The position numbers and the translations under genes are program-made. 64,000 bases of DNA, taken from Kordia sp. SMS9. GTDB lineage: Bacteria > Bacteroidota > Bacteroidia > Flavobacteriales > Flavobacteriaceae. How positions within the stretch are numbered: position 1 is the first letter of the stretch; each line of letters begins with the position of its first letter. The DNA lies in assembly GCF_003352465.1 (NCBI RefSeq), contig NZ_CP031153.1, positions 2,098,465 through 2,162,464 on the forward strand, in the 5' to 3' direction. Below the pieces are notes generated by a model. That model saw only the letters and a program-made list of their open reading frames with translations, was not told where the DNA came from and did not search any database. Below are positions 1 to 8,735 of this stretch, piece after piece.

Positions 1-390
1 AAGAAATAAAAATAAGTTTTCGTCAATTTCAGCAAAGTCAATAGCATCATTAAGACTCTTGAAACTCTTAATACTTTTTGATGTATTTACGATCAGTTCC
101 ATATCAGATTTGGTATGTAATGACCAAAATGATTCGCTTCTTAGATGAAAAAATGGCAAAGCAAAATTAGCTATATGTTGACTGTAGACTAATTTATCCC
201 AATTATGTTTGAAAGAAAGTAAAAGTTCTGGCGTAATGAAGATTCTATTTGAATGAATTTCTCCTTTACTGATAAGTTCTAATATTGATAGTAATAATAT
301 AGGTTTGTGAGGTGCCCTACCAAGGTTTTTATTAAAACCTCTATTTAAAGTTTTAAATTTATGTAAATATATAGAGAGCTGTTCTGTCAT
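1..390 (-). CDS. HNH / sulfur-binding-like nuclease, N-terminal part (cut by window edge)
   Basis: An uninterrupted frame runs from an ATG at 390 down to base 1, so only the first 130 residues are visible. The beginning carries the pattern GRAPHKPILLLSILELI, which I associate with the N-terminal domain of predicted HNH restriction endonucleases (COG3440) and of the phosphorothioate-DNA-binding SBD domain of ScoMcrA-type enzymes. The catalytic HNH part would lie outside the window. From family knowledge the role would be defence against modified or foreign DNA; that is inference. It is transcribed away from the blaI operon. Confidence 0.6.
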   Translation of the reverse strand, partial: MTEQLSIYLHKFKTLNRGFNKNLGRAPHKPILLLSILELISKGEIHSNRIFITPELLLSFKHNWDKLVYSQHIANFALPFFHLRSESFWSLHTKSDMELIVNTSKSIKSFKSLNDAIDFAEIDENLFLFL

Positions 391-517
391 TTAGTTTTTA
401 TTGCCTACTCTATAAAGCTACTTATATTCTAATTCATAAAAAAATCAATAGTTAAAATTTGTAATGTTATAAGAAGTAGTGAATTTCTATTGAACTATAA
501 TTTGTTTTACATTTTTC

Positions 518-582
518 AACTAAAAAATTAGTTCAAACTAAAAAATTAGTTATATTTGTATTGTTGAACTAAAAATTTAGTT
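518..582 (+). promoter_or_regulatory. Three operator palindromes around a TAnnTTTG promoter for the BlaI operon
   Basis: Three near-identical inverted repeats with arms AACTAA/TTAGTT lie at 518-533, 536-551 and 567-582. Between the second and third is TATATTTG (551-558), matching the Bacteroidota -7 consensus TAnnTTTG. A repressor on these sites would cover the promoter. BlaI/MecI repressors normally bind dyads near their own gene, so autoregulation by the downstream blaI product is the simplest reading. Confidence 0.7.
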
Positions 583-601
583 GAAAATACCCATACAGTT
601 T

Positions 602-970
602 ATGAAACAATTGACGAAAGCAGAAGAGGAAATCATGCAAATTCTGTGGAAACTAGAAAAAGCAAATGTAAAAGCCATTATTGAAAATTTTAAAGGCACA
701 AAACCTGCCTACAATACGGTTTCCACGATTGTGCGAATTCTGGAAAGCAAAGGATTTGTAGGTTATGAAAAGGTAGGGAAAGGACATGTTTATTTTCCAT
801 TGTTGCCACAATCTGAATACAGCAATCAGTCAATTTCAAAATTGGTGAACGGTTATTTTCAAGGATCTTTTAAAAGTATGGTGTCGTTTTTTATGCAGAA
901 AAATGATATCAGTATGGAAGAATTAGAAGAAATACGCAAAGAAATTGAAAAAAATAATCAGAAATCATGA
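602..970 (+). CDS. blaI-like: BlaI/MecI-family penicillinase-type repressor
   Basis: A 122-residue winged-helix repressor. It starts MKQLTKAEEEIMQILWKLEKA, the usual beginning of flavobacterial BlaI homologues, so I chose ATG 602 over the in-frame TTG at 581. The DNA-binding helix region is around PAYNTVSTIVRILESKGFV, and the C-terminal third forms the dimerisation and cleavage region. In the family, proteolysis triggered by the partner M56 protein lifts repression. The stop overlaps the start of the M56 gene by 4 bp (ATGA), so the two are translationally coupled. Three palindromes sit upstream. The inducing signal is unknown; no beta-lactamase gene is present. Confidence 0.9.
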   Translation: MKQLTKAEEEIMQILWKLEKANVKAIIENFKGTKPAYNTVSTIVRILESKGFVGYEKVGKGHVYFPLLPQSEYSNQSISKLVNGYFQGSFKSMVSFFMQKNDISMEELEEIRKEIEKNNQKS

Positions 971-2466
971 TTACATATTTTATAAAAGTTGTTGCATTCC
1001 AATTACTATTCTTGCTGAGTTATGATTTATTTCTCAAAAAAGAAACCTTCTTCAATTGGAACCGAGTTTACCTTATATTTTCATCATTGATTGCCTTTGT
1101 ACTGCCATTTATCAAACTTGAAAGCTTTCAAAATGTAGTGCCACAAGAGTACATAATATTATTACCAGAAATTGTGCTCACTCCTGAAAAAGCAGTCGCC
1201 ACAATTGAACCTACGTGGAACTGGTTTTTAATTGTGGGAATTGCAGTTAGCAGTCTATTATTTATCTATAAAATTGTACAATTGGCAACACTCCGTTTCA
1301 AAGGACGCTTTGTAAAACGGGAACAGTACACGGTGATTATCATACCAAAAAGTACCTTGGCATTTTCAATATTCAACTATGTGTTTGTCGGAGAAGAAAT
1401 TGAAGAAGCGAAGTTAGAAGATATTCTCTCACACGAATTGGTACACATTCGCGAAAAACACTCACTAGACTTGCTATATTTTGAACTTTTGCGCATTCTG
1501 TGCTGGTTCAATCCATTAGTATACATCTATCAAAAACGAATTTCAGAAGTACATGAATACATCGCTGATGCAGCGGTCGTCCGAAACAAGGACAAATCCG
1601 ATTATTATGAAAAATTGTTGGCGGAAGTCTTCCAAACACAACAATTTTCGTTTACCAATCAATTTTTTAAACATTCACTAATTAAAAAACGAATCATTAT
1701 GTTAACAAAACAAAAATCCCGTCAAATTTTAAAACTAAAATACTTAGTATTAGTGCCAATGCTCATTCTGTCCTTAGTATACACTTCTTGTGAAGATACT
1801 ACCGTGTCTGAAGTAGAAAATACCGAGGCCAATGTAGAAAAGATGAGTGCCAAAGTGGCCCAAGCGGTAGAAGATTTTAATGCCTATAGCGAAAGTGTAA
1901 AAGGTGTCGAAATGATGACAAAAGAACAATACACCAAACTAGGCGATTTATCAAAGCAACTTTTTGAATCGCGACGTGAATTGGCAATTGCAAAAGGTGA
2001 AGAACCTGAAGTGTTACATGCAAACGGATGGAATTATGATGACTATGTAGTGGCTCGCAAGAAAAGCATACAAGAAAATGTAACGTATGATGAGTTTGAA
2101 AAAGAAGCCGTTTCATCTAAAGACTTAGACAAAGTGCCTGTACATCCTAACTGCGAGGGTAAAGTATCGCAAAATGAGCTAAAAGAATGCTTAAACATTT
2201 CAATTCAAAAGCATATTATGCAAAATTTTGATGTAAAACGTGCTGAGAGTGTTGGTTTGGTTGGCAGACAACGAATCATTATAAAATTTATGATTGATAA
2301 AAATGGTGACGTCTCTAATGTGTTAGCTAGAGCGCCACATCCAGCTTTGAAAGATGAAGCAGAAAAGGTAATAAACACGCTTCCAAAATTTAAACCAGGC
2401 ATGAAAGATGGAAAACCTAAGAGTGTGAAATTTGCAATCCCAATTGTGTTTCAAATAGAAGAATAA
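967..2466 (+). CDS. M56-family (BlaR1-type) membrane metallopeptidase with TonB-C-like domain
   Basis: 499 residues. There are hydrophobic helices near 1-20, 34-50, 86-105 and 257-275. The zinc-protease signature HELVH is at 156-160 and a second HEYIAD at 196-201, as in BlaR1/MecR1 sensors. After the last membrane helix follow a glutamate-rich linker and, from about residue 405, a TonB C-terminal-like domain (ECLNISIQKHI ... FKPGMKDGKPKSVKFAIPIVF). This domain replaces the penicillin-binding sensor of classical BlaR1. Predicted role: sense an envelope signal and release BlaI by proteolysis. Coupled to blaI by a 4-bp overlap and followed after 11 bp by a TPR gene. Confidence 0.88.
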   Translation: MITYFIKVVAFQLLFLLSYDLFLKKETFFNWNRVYLIFSSLIAFVLPFIKLESFQNVVPQEYIILLPEIVLTPEKAVATIEPTWNWFLIVGIAVSSLLFIYKIVQLATLRFKGRFVKREQYTVIIIPKSTLAFSIFNYVFVGEEIEEAKLEDILSHELVHIREKHSLDLLYFELLRILCWFNPLVYIYQKRISEVHEYIADAAVVRNKDKSDYYEKLLAEVFQTQQFSFTNQFFKHSLIKKRIIMLTKQKSRQILKLKYLVLVPMLILSLVYTSCEDTTVSEVENTEANVEKMSAKVAQAVEDFNAYSESVKGVEMMTKEQYTKLGDLSKQLFESRRELAIAKGEEPEVLHANGWNYDDYVVARKKSIQENVTYDEFEKEAVSSKDLDKVPVHPNCEGKVSQNELKECLNISIQKHIMQNFDVKRAESVGLVGRQRIIIKFMIDKNGDVSNVLARAPHPALKDEAEKVINTLPKFKPGMKDGKPKSVKFAIPIVFQIEE

Positions 2467-2477
2467 TTACTTTATGT

Positions 2478-3620
2478 ATGAATAAAATACTTATCACATG
2501 TATACTTTGCATGAGCATTTACAAAGTCGGAGCGCAATCTTCGACTTTGTTTGTGGCAGATAGTTTGTATCAACTCGGAAATTATTCGAAAGCCATCAAA
2601 CTGTATCAATCGGTTGAAACGAGTAGTTACGCAAATGCACAAATCGCAAAAGCCTACAAAGCATTAGGAAACTCTAAAAAAGCGATTGAAAGCTATGAAA
2701 AAGTGCTCAAAATAGATTCACTCAATACACTGGTTTTGTATGATTATGGAAGATTATTATTTACGACAGGAAAATTAGAAAAATCACTCACAATCTTTGA
2801 AAAGCTACAATCAAAAGATACACTGAACCCAAATTTTCACTACCAAATTGGCTTGGCGAAAGAAGCCTTGCGGGAAGAAACGTTCCTGCAATCCTACCAA
2901 AAAGCGTTTCAGTTGGATGCACAACATCAAAAAAGCATCTACAAATTGATCAAAAACTACATGGAAACGCAACAGTTTGAAAAAGCAGCACGTTTTATAA
3001 AAACGGGTTTGGCAAATAACGAAGAAGACGTTAAAATTATGGGGTTTAAAGCGCAATTATTCTATGCAAAAAAGGAACACAGAAACGCATTGTTTTGGTT
3101 TGAAAAACTCATGAATCGAAAAAAAGCAACGCAATATGTGTATGAAAAAGCAGCATTTTCAGCCTATCGTTTGGGACGTATTTTAAAAGCGATTCAATAT
3201 TATGAAGAAGCGCTAAAACGCGATAAAGGAAATTATTACTACCATTCGCAATTGGCAAAATTGTATTATCAAGATGGAATGATTGATAAAGCCGAACATC
3301 ACGCATCACAAGCAATTGTGGGAAAAATGACCGATCCTTCAGGCGATTATTATATTTTGGGAATGGTGCATTTTGATCGAAAAGAATTTCAAAAAGCTAT
3401 GAAACTCTTCAATATGGCATTGGAGGAAAATCCAGACTACGAATTGGCACAATTACGCTTAGCGCAAGTGGCAGACAATTATTATTCTGATGTAAAGGCA
3501 AAACTAAAAATGTATACGCGTTTCCTAGAAAAATTTCCAAAAGCTACAACCGAAATCAAAACCATTGTCAATACGCGAATTCGTGAGTTAAAAGAAGAAA
3601 TTCACCTAAAATCAGAATAA
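2478..3620 (+). CDS. Secreted tetratricopeptide-repeat protein
   Basis: 380 residues with an N-terminal signal peptide (MNKILITCILCMSIYKVGAQ). Almost the whole mature protein is TPR repeats, seen as recurring patterns such as AKAYKALGNSKKAIESYEKVLKIDS and YYHSQLAKLYYQDGMIDKAEHHAS. TPRs form protein-binding solenoids, so a periplasmic scaffold is likely. It lies 11 bp behind the M56 gene and therefore probably belongs to the BlaI-controlled operon. The partner cannot be read from the sequence. Confidence 0.85.
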   Translation: MNKILITCILCMSIYKVGAQSSTLFVADSLYQLGNYSKAIKLYQSVETSSYANAQIAKAYKALGNSKKAIESYEKVLKIDSLNTLVLYDYGRLLFTTGKLEKSLTIFEKLQSKDTLNPNFHYQIGLAKEALREETFLQSYQKAFQLDAQHQKSIYKLIKNYMETQQFEKAARFIKTGLANNEEDVKIMGFKAQLFYAKKEHRNALFWFEKLMNRKKATQYVYEKAAFSAYRLGRILKAIQYYEEALKRDKGNYYYHSQLAKLYYQDGMIDKAEHHASQAIVGKMTDPSGDYYILGMVHFDRKEFQKAMKLFNMALEENPDYELAQLRLAQVADNYYSDVKAKLKMYTRFLEKFPKATTEIKTIVNTRIRELKEEIHLKSE

Positions 3621-3679
3621 ACAAACCAAAAGTTGCGGCAAACTATTGAAAAGTTGTATTTTTCATGATATTTGTATTG

Positions 3680-4162
3680 ATGAAACAACTTTGGACATAT
3701 TGCGTATTTCTGTTCCTGTGCACGTCTTGTGATTTTTTCCAGAAACCTGTCGTTTCCCAAGAAACCATTGTCGCACAAGAAAAAGAAAGTATCAATTTGA
3801 ATACAGTAGATGTGTTTCCTTCATTTTCAAACTGTGACAGATTGGAAAAAGAAGCGCAAAAAACATGTTTTTTTCAAACACTAACCGATCAAATTCACAC
3901 ACAACTTACCCAAAATAATTTTCGTGTTACCAAAACCATTCGCGATACTATAAAAGTTGAATTACACATTGATACCTTGGGAATCATCAACGTTTTTTCC
4001 ATCAATAAAAACGCAAAAACGACCAAACATATTCCAACGTTAGACAGCTTACTGAAAGCTAGTACGCAAAACTTACCAAAAGCTTCTCCAGCATATAAAA
4101 GAGGTATTCCTGTACAAACAAAATTCATCTTGCCTATCATCTTAAATGTAGAAGAACAATAG
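3680..4162 (+). CDS. Small lipoprotein with TonB-C-like fold
   Basis: 160 residues. I prefer ATG 3680 (MKQLWTYCVFLFLCTSC) over ATG 3665 because it gives a compact signal with a lipobox ending at Cys. The mature part repeats the pattern of the other TonB-C-like proteins of this window: a FPSFSNCDRLEKEAQKTCF segment, an amphipathic helix, then beta strands ending FILPIILNVEE. It lacks the inner-membrane helix and proline-rich stretch of a true TonB, so energy transduction is unlikely. It is the last gene of the BlaI-M56-TPR set. Confidence 0.65.
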   Translation: MKQLWTYCVFLFLCTSCDFFQKPVVSQETIVAQEKESINLNTVDVFPSFSNCDRLEKEAQKTCFFQTLTDQIHTQLTQNNFRVTKTIRDTIKVELHIDTLGIINVFSINKNAKTTKHIPTLDSLLKASTQNLPKASPAYKRGIPVQTKFILPIILNVEEQ

Positions 4163-4266
4163 TTTTGATTCAAAGATTCAAAGATTGAAAACTACATGAG
4201 TAAATTGTATCTTCTGTTAAAAAAGAATAAAAAAATGATCTTTTGGTAAGAAACCCATAAAAAAAT

Positions 4267-4278
4267 TGTAAATTTACA
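4267..4278. promoter_or_regulatory. Palindrome upstream of the toxin-antitoxin operon
   Basis: TGTAAATTTACA is a perfect 12-bp palindrome 27 bp before the antitoxin start. Antitoxins with an HTH commonly repress their own promoter through such a dyad. No experimental support; position and symmetry are the only evidence. Confidence 0.4.
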
Positions 4279-4305
4279 CAACACACTAGGTAAAATTACT
4301 AAAAC

Positions 4306-4719
4306 ATGGAAGCTTTAACCCTTACGAGCTATATCGACAACCGAAACGACTCGCCGCAAAACAAACTAAAAATTATTCACGCCACTAGAAACGGTGTTAC
4401 ACGTTCACAATTAAAAAAGTTCAGTTTGCGTGTAGCCTTGCCACTCACAAAAATATCAGAAATCGTTCCTGCGTCATACTCAACGTTATCCAAAAAGACG
4501 AGTTACGACAAAGAAGTCAGTGAGCGTTTGTTCGAAATTGCCGAAGTGTACTCAAAAGGTTTTGAAGTGTTTGGCGATGAAAAAAAATTTACCAGATGGC
4601 TCAACAAAAAAAGCAAAGTGTTAGGCGGGCAAACTCCTTTTTCCCTTTTAGATACCAGTTACGGCGTAAAACTAGTTATTGATGAAATACGACGTATTGA
4701 TTACGGAATTTTTGCTTGA
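4306..4719 (+). CDS. Xre/MbcA/ParS-family antitoxin (DUF2384)
   Basis: 137 residues. The central part (about 45-80) is an Xre-like helix-turn-helix (LRVALPLTKISEIVPASYSTL). The C-terminal part (FEVFGDEKKFTRWLNKKS, GGQTPFSLLDTSYG) is the DUF2384 toxin-binding domain of MbcA/Xre antitoxins. It normally blocks the active site of a RES toxin and represses the operon. Its stop overlaps the RES start, the typical arrangement. Confidence 0.9.
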   Translation: MEALTLTSYIDNRNDSPQNKLKIIHATRNGVTRSQLKKFSLRVALPLTKISEIVPASYSTLSKKTSYDKEVSERLFEIAEVYSKGFEVFGDEKKFTRWLNKKSKVLGGQTPFSLLDTSYGVKLVIDEIRRIDYGIFA

Positions 4720-5183
4720 TGATTGTATTTAGAATTGACAGAGCCAAACGAAAAAACAACTTACTTTCGGGAATTGGTGCAGAAAAAATCGGTGGCCGTT
4801 GGAATGAAATTGGAACGCGTGCCATATACACTTCACAACACATATCTTTATCGTATTTGGAAGTTGTCATGCATTTAGACATTACGGAAGATTTGCCAGA
4901 CGATCGTATATTAGTACATGTTGAAATTCCAGCGGAAGTTTCAGTATATCAACTTCAAAAACTTCCTAAAGATTGGAATACCTTTCCATACAACAGTAAA
5001 ACGCAAGAAATCTTTACCAAATTTGTCACAGAAAATAAATTTGCAGTACTCCAAGTGCCTTCTGCCATTGTAAAAGACGAATTCAATTATATTTTAAACC
5101 CACTACATATTGATTTTCATAAAATCCGCGTTGTAAAAGTTCAAAAATTTAGTTTTGACTCCCGTTTATACCATGAAAAGTAA
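4719..5183 (+). CDS. RES-domain toxin (NAD+ phosphorylase/glycohydrolase type)
   Basis: 154 residues, starting at the ATG that overlaps the antitoxin stop (TGATG). The RES pattern is clear: FRI near the start, GGRWNEIGTRAIYTS with Arg27, SYLEVVMH with Glu48, and a later VPSAIV segment, matching the Arg/Glu/Ser positions described for MbcT-like toxins. Members deplete NAD+ when not held by the antitoxin. The frame is full length, so the toxin is probably active. Confidence 0.9.
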   Translation: MIVFRIDRAKRKNNLLSGIGAEKIGGRWNEIGTRAIYTSQHISLSYLEVVMHLDITEDLPDDRILVHVEIPAEVSVYQLQKLPKDWNTFPYNSKTQEIFTKFVTENKFAVLQVPSAIVKDEFNYILNPLHIDFHKIRVVKVQKFSFDSRLYHEK

Positions 5184-5188
5184 CATAA

Positions 5189-6469
5189 TTATCTATTGTT
5201 AGGATATTCATTAATCCAATTGAACCCTCTGTTAATCAGCTTAAATTTCTTCAAATCATATTGTGTTGCTTTGATGAATAAAGTGTCTTTTTTACGTGTG
5301 CCGCTCAATGTAAGTATATTGTCTTTTAAGGTATATTTAAAATTGTAAATATCAGTAGAATCTCTATAGTTTTTTACACGCATTGTTTTAGCAACGGTAT
5401 CTAGCTCCATCGACAGCCAAAGTGCATTATGATCCATTCTGTAAGCATTGAAAGTATTTTGGCGTTGAAACACAATTCGTCTCCATAACGTATCATTAGT
5501 CACCAACATTGGAATGGTATCTTTATTCTTTTGAAAATGTTCAATTTCATAAATTCCATACAGCGGCGGTTTAGGTGTATTCGGTCCGTATGCAGCATTG
5601 GCTTCCACAACTTGGCCTATAATTCCATAAAAGAAATGCCCAAGAATAATTAATTTCAATACAATACTTGCACCGTTATATTCAGGCTTTGTAAAATACT
5701 TTGGAAAGCTTCTTGGAGTCGTAGCAGCTTTTGTAAAAAATACTGCAAAAATGCGTTTCCAATCTTGTAAAAAGATGAAAAGTCCAAAAAACAGCAAATG
5801 AAAAGAGTAGGTTTTTACGGGAATATCATAACACATGTTCATCATGAATACATTTAGCATTACGCCAAACGCCACCAATCCGCCCAAGGTACGCGTACGT
5901 CTAAAAATCAATAACAGTCCCGCTGTAACTTCTGCTACGCCAGAAAATATGGTATATGCTTTGGATGCGCCCATAAACGTCCAAGCAATTCCCATAGGTG
6001 ACGAATGTCCATAAGGTTGAATCAATCTTCCTAAATGAGGCGCAGGGAATTGAAGTGGAATTATTTTATAAAATCCATAACTAAGCATTGAAAACAGCAC
6101 ATAATACGCCATATAGATGACTAATATTCGCAATAGTTTTGTATAGTTTTTTCGTTTACGATCAATAAACGTCCAAATGATGGCTCCGATAACCGCCAAA
6201 AACACACATGAAAATAATTGGACATAATTATAGGTCATATCGCCACTTCCAGTAATAGGACTTTCACTTGGCAATTCAACACTAAAAAACAAATCTCCCA
6301 TAAAGGGAACTAAATTTCCCCACAAGGTATCTGTTAAAAATTTAGTGACATTCTCTTCTAAATACGTAAAAGCATCTAATGGAAACGGAAACGCATATAA
6401 TAATACGTGAAGAAAGAAAAAGCGAAATCCTATTTTTTGGAAAATATTCCAAGTGGGTGTGGTGTGCAT
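5189..6469 (-). CDS. DoxX-like polytopic membrane protein
   Basis: 426 residues with about seven hydrophobic segments in the first 300 residues, followed by a soluble beta-rich C-terminal part (about 300-426, with repeated strand patterns and DTLFIKATQYDLKKFKLINRG). The membrane core (GVAEVTAGLLLIFRRTRTLGGLVAFGVMLNVFMMNMCYDIPVK) resembles DoxX/DoxD proteins. Substrate and function unknown. Stands alone and converges on the RES toxin gene, 5 bp apart. Confidence 0.7.
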   Translation of the reverse strand: MHTTPTWNIFQKIGFRFFFLHVLLYAFPFPLDAFTYLEENVTKFLTDTLWGNLVPFMGDLFFSVELPSESPITGSGDMTYNYVQLFSCVFLAVIGAIIWTFIDRKRKNYTKLLRILVIYMAYYVLFSMLSYGFYKIIPLQFPAPHLGRLIQPYGHSSPMGIAWTFMGASKAYTIFSGVAEVTAGLLLIFRRTRTLGGLVAFGVMLNVFMMNMCYDIPVKTYSFHLLFFGLFIFLQDWKRIFAVFFTKAATTPRSFPKYFTKPEYNGASIVLKLIILGHFFYGIIGQVVEANAAYGPNTPKPPLYGIYEIEHFQKNKDTIPMLVTNDTLWRRIVFQRQNTFNAYRMDHNALWLSMELDTVAKTMRVKNYRDSTDIYNFKYTLKDNILTLSGTRKKDTLFIKATQYDLKKFKLINRGFNWINEYPNNR

Positions 6470-6552
6470 GTGGTAATCTGTTGGTTATACATTTAAAGTT
6501 AGAAAAAAATAGAGTGCCACACGCTTTTTTAAGAAACATTAAGAAAACTTTC

Positions 6553-7680
6553 TTACTTTTTAAAGGTTCTATTCTTCCAAGTATAGGTTGAAAACAGCGA
6601 TTTGCAAAAGATAAAAATAGTCATATACGGATAGATGCATGCGCTCATTAACATGTAAACGGGCTTTATTTTTTGCTGTGTAAATTGTAATGTTTGGAGT
6701 AAAAACACACTGTCAAGTACAATTTTAAACATAAATACAGCAAAAAGAAATCTCCATGAAATAGCGGTAAATACTAGAAAAGGAAGCAAACAACACAGTA
6801 AATTCATCAGTAAAACGATGATTCCAACAAATTTTCCAGTTCGCAAGTTGTAATTAGCACTTTTGGAAGCCCAACGTACACGTTGCGAAACAAATGCTTT
6901 CCAAGAAGCTACAGGAAACGTGTTGACTATTGCATTTTTTGATTTAAGATAGACTACTTTTTTAGGCCATTTTTGAATGAATTTTTCAAGAAGAAATACG
7001 TCGTCGCCACTGGCAATGTTGTCATTTCCTGAAAATCCTTGTACTTCTAAAAAAGCAGCTTTTTGATAGGCCAAATTTGCGCCATTGCACATAAAAGGAA
7101 ATCCTGCGCCAAAACTTCCGATTGTGGTTCCTTGAAGACTTAAAAAATCAAGCAATTGAAAATAGCTGAAAAAAGATATCGTTGTTGTGTATGTGACTGG
7201 AGCTGCAATCATTTTTGGGTTTTCCGCTGCAATTTTTTGATGGAAAGCAGCAAGCCAAAATGTTGGTAACATACAATCTGCATCTGTGGTCACAATCCAA
7301 TCGCTTTTAATTTTTGAAATTGCAGTAGAAATTGCATCTTTTTTTGGCGAATGGGAAACACGTTTATTTTGTAAAATTTGGAGCTTCCAAGTTGGGTTTT
7401 CACGGCAGAATTTTTCTATGATTTTAACAGAATCATCTTCGGATTCATCATTTACAAGCCAAAAAGAAACCTTGTCTTTTGGATAGTGCAATTCTTTGAT
7501 AGATTGCAATAATTTGGGAAGCTTTTGCGCTTCATTTCGAAAAGGAATAATCACAGAAAATACAGTTTTTGTTTCTGTAACTTGTTTCTTTTGAATTGGC
7601 AATTTGGTAAAACCATAATTCAAACTCAGAATCAACAAAGCATAACTTACACCTACAAAAAGAAGCAAACCCAACATCAT
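6553..7680 (-). CDS. Family 2 glycosyltransferase, membrane-bound
   Basis: 375 residues from ATG 7680, which overlaps the stop of the upstream gene by 4 bp; a longer in-frame extension into that gene was rejected. It has an N-terminal membrane helix, then a GT-A fold: VIIPFRNEAQKLPKLLQSI, WLVNDESEDDS, the metal-binding TDADCMLP, and the acceptor-site region QRVRWASKS, close to the QxxRW motif of processive GT2 enzymes. Two or three membrane helices follow. Likely transfers a sugar to a lipid carrier or glycolipid at the inner membrane. Co-transcribed with the flippase-like gene before it. Confidence 0.88.
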   Translation of the reverse strand: MMLGLLLFVGVSYALLILSLNYGFTKLPIQKKQVTETKTVFSVIIPFRNEAQKLPKLLQSIKELHYPKDKVSFWLVNDESEDDSVKIIEKFCRENPTWKLQILQNKRVSHSPKKDAISTAISKIKSDWIVTTDADCMLPTFWLAAFHQKIAAENPKMIAAPVTYTTTISFFSYFQLLDFLSLQGTTIGSFGAGFPFMCNGANLAYQKAAFLEVQGFSGNDNIASGDDVFLLEKFIQKWPKKVVYLKSKNAIVNTFPVASWKAFVSQRVRWASKSANYNLRTGKFVGIIVLLMNLLCCLLPFLVFTAISWRFLFAVFMFKIVLDSVFLLQTLQFTQQKIKPVYMLMSACIYPYMTIFIFCKSLFSTYTWKNRTFKK

Positions 7681-8660
7681 GAAACAACGGGTTTTTGAGA
7701 AGTTTGCACAGGTGTAAATTTCAGCACAAAATAACTTCCCACAATACTCGGCAGTACAAAATTGAGCAACCACATTAAAGAAATCACAGAAAGGATGTGC
7801 AATTCGGAAACATTGAGATAGCCAAAAAGCCACACGGCAACACTTCCTTTCACAACTACATCAAAAATAAACAACATCGGAATTAGTGAGGTTATCAAAT
7901 ACATCGCGGTAATGACACTCATCGCAATAACATACGAAGTGTTCAATCCAAAAAATAGCAACAAGACATACAACTGATGTGAAAAAATTACATAACGCAT
8001 CACGGAGAAGCTGAGGTTCTTCACATGAATTTCCCCAGAAACATTTCGCAAAAAACTACGAATTCGTTCCCATGAAAAACGACCAATTTGAAATCGTTTT
8101 TGTTTTATTACCAACAGAAAAATTCCACTCAAAACCATCAAAATCATCACAGCACTTACTAATTTATTCCATGGCAATTCAATTCCAAATTGAAGTACAA
8201 AAAATGTCAATCCAATCACACCAAAAAATACGGTTGTGAGCAATTGTGCTAAGTTTCCGAGAACGTTCAAACCGACGACGCGTTTTCGCTCAGACTTCTC
8301 AAAATACAAGGCTTTTGCGCCGTATTCGCCTACGCGATTTGGTGTAAACAACGAAGCTGTCAATCCACCCAACGTATGTGCGGTACTTTCCCAAAGTGAA
8401 ATCGGTTTTATAGCGTTTACGAGTGTTTTCCACTTTACAATCTCTAAAAACCAATTAAAAAATGTAGCGATCAAAAGTCCAAAAATAATTTCAGGATGTA
8501 ACAGTTGAGAAGTTTCAAGTTGTGTTAAAAAGGTATCAAAATCTAATTGCGCATTGTTCGCTAATTTATCATAAATAAAATAGGCAGCACCAATAAGTAT
8601 TGCTACTTTTATTGCCAACGCTAAGAATTGCTTAGTTTTGTGTGATCCCGAAATCTGCAT
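7677..8660 (-). CDS. Lysylphosphatidylglycerol synthase TM-region-like (UPF0104/AglD) membrane protein
   Basis: 327 residues from ATG 8660 (a GTG at 8675 is possible). Seven to eight hydrophobic helices. The signature FTPNRVGEYGAKALYF matches the N-terminal transmembrane domain of MprF/AglD/UPF0104 proteins. The catalytic lysyl-transferase domain is absent, so a flippase or glycolipid-transport role is more likely than lipid aminoacylation. The 4-bp overlap with the GT2 gene supports a joint envelope-glycolipid function. Confidence 0.82.
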   Translation of the reverse strand: MQISGSHKTKQFLALAIKVAILIGAAYFIYDKLANNAQLDFDTFLTQLETSQLLHPEIIFGLLIATFFNWFLEIVKWKTLVNAIKPISLWESTAHTLGGLTASLFTPNRVGEYGAKALYFEKSERKRVVGLNVLGNLAQLLTTVFFGVIGLTFFVLQFGIELPWNKLVSAVMILMVLSGIFLLVIKQKRFQIGRFSWERIRSFLRNVSGEIHVKNLSFSVMRYVIFSHQLYVLLLFFGLNTSYVIAMSVITAMYLITSLIPMLFIFDVVVKGSVAVWLFGYLNVSELHILSVISLMWLLNFVLPSIVGSYFVLKFTPVQTSQKPVVS

Positions 8661-8735
8661 GTTGCAAAGTAACACATTTCGGAAAACAAATGAATCATGA
8701 AGCTGCGTTTCGTGATGCTGATACGGGTAAAATCA

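Noticed and set aside
602..2466. Beta-lactam resistance locus
   Set aside because: No beta-lactamase or penicillin-binding sensor domain is present; BlaI/M56 pairs are widespread in Bacteroidota for other uses.
7681..7833. N-terminal extension of the glycosyltransferase
   Set aside because: It lies entirely inside the upstream membrane-protein gene in another frame; the ATGA overlap at 7677-7680 is the natural start.
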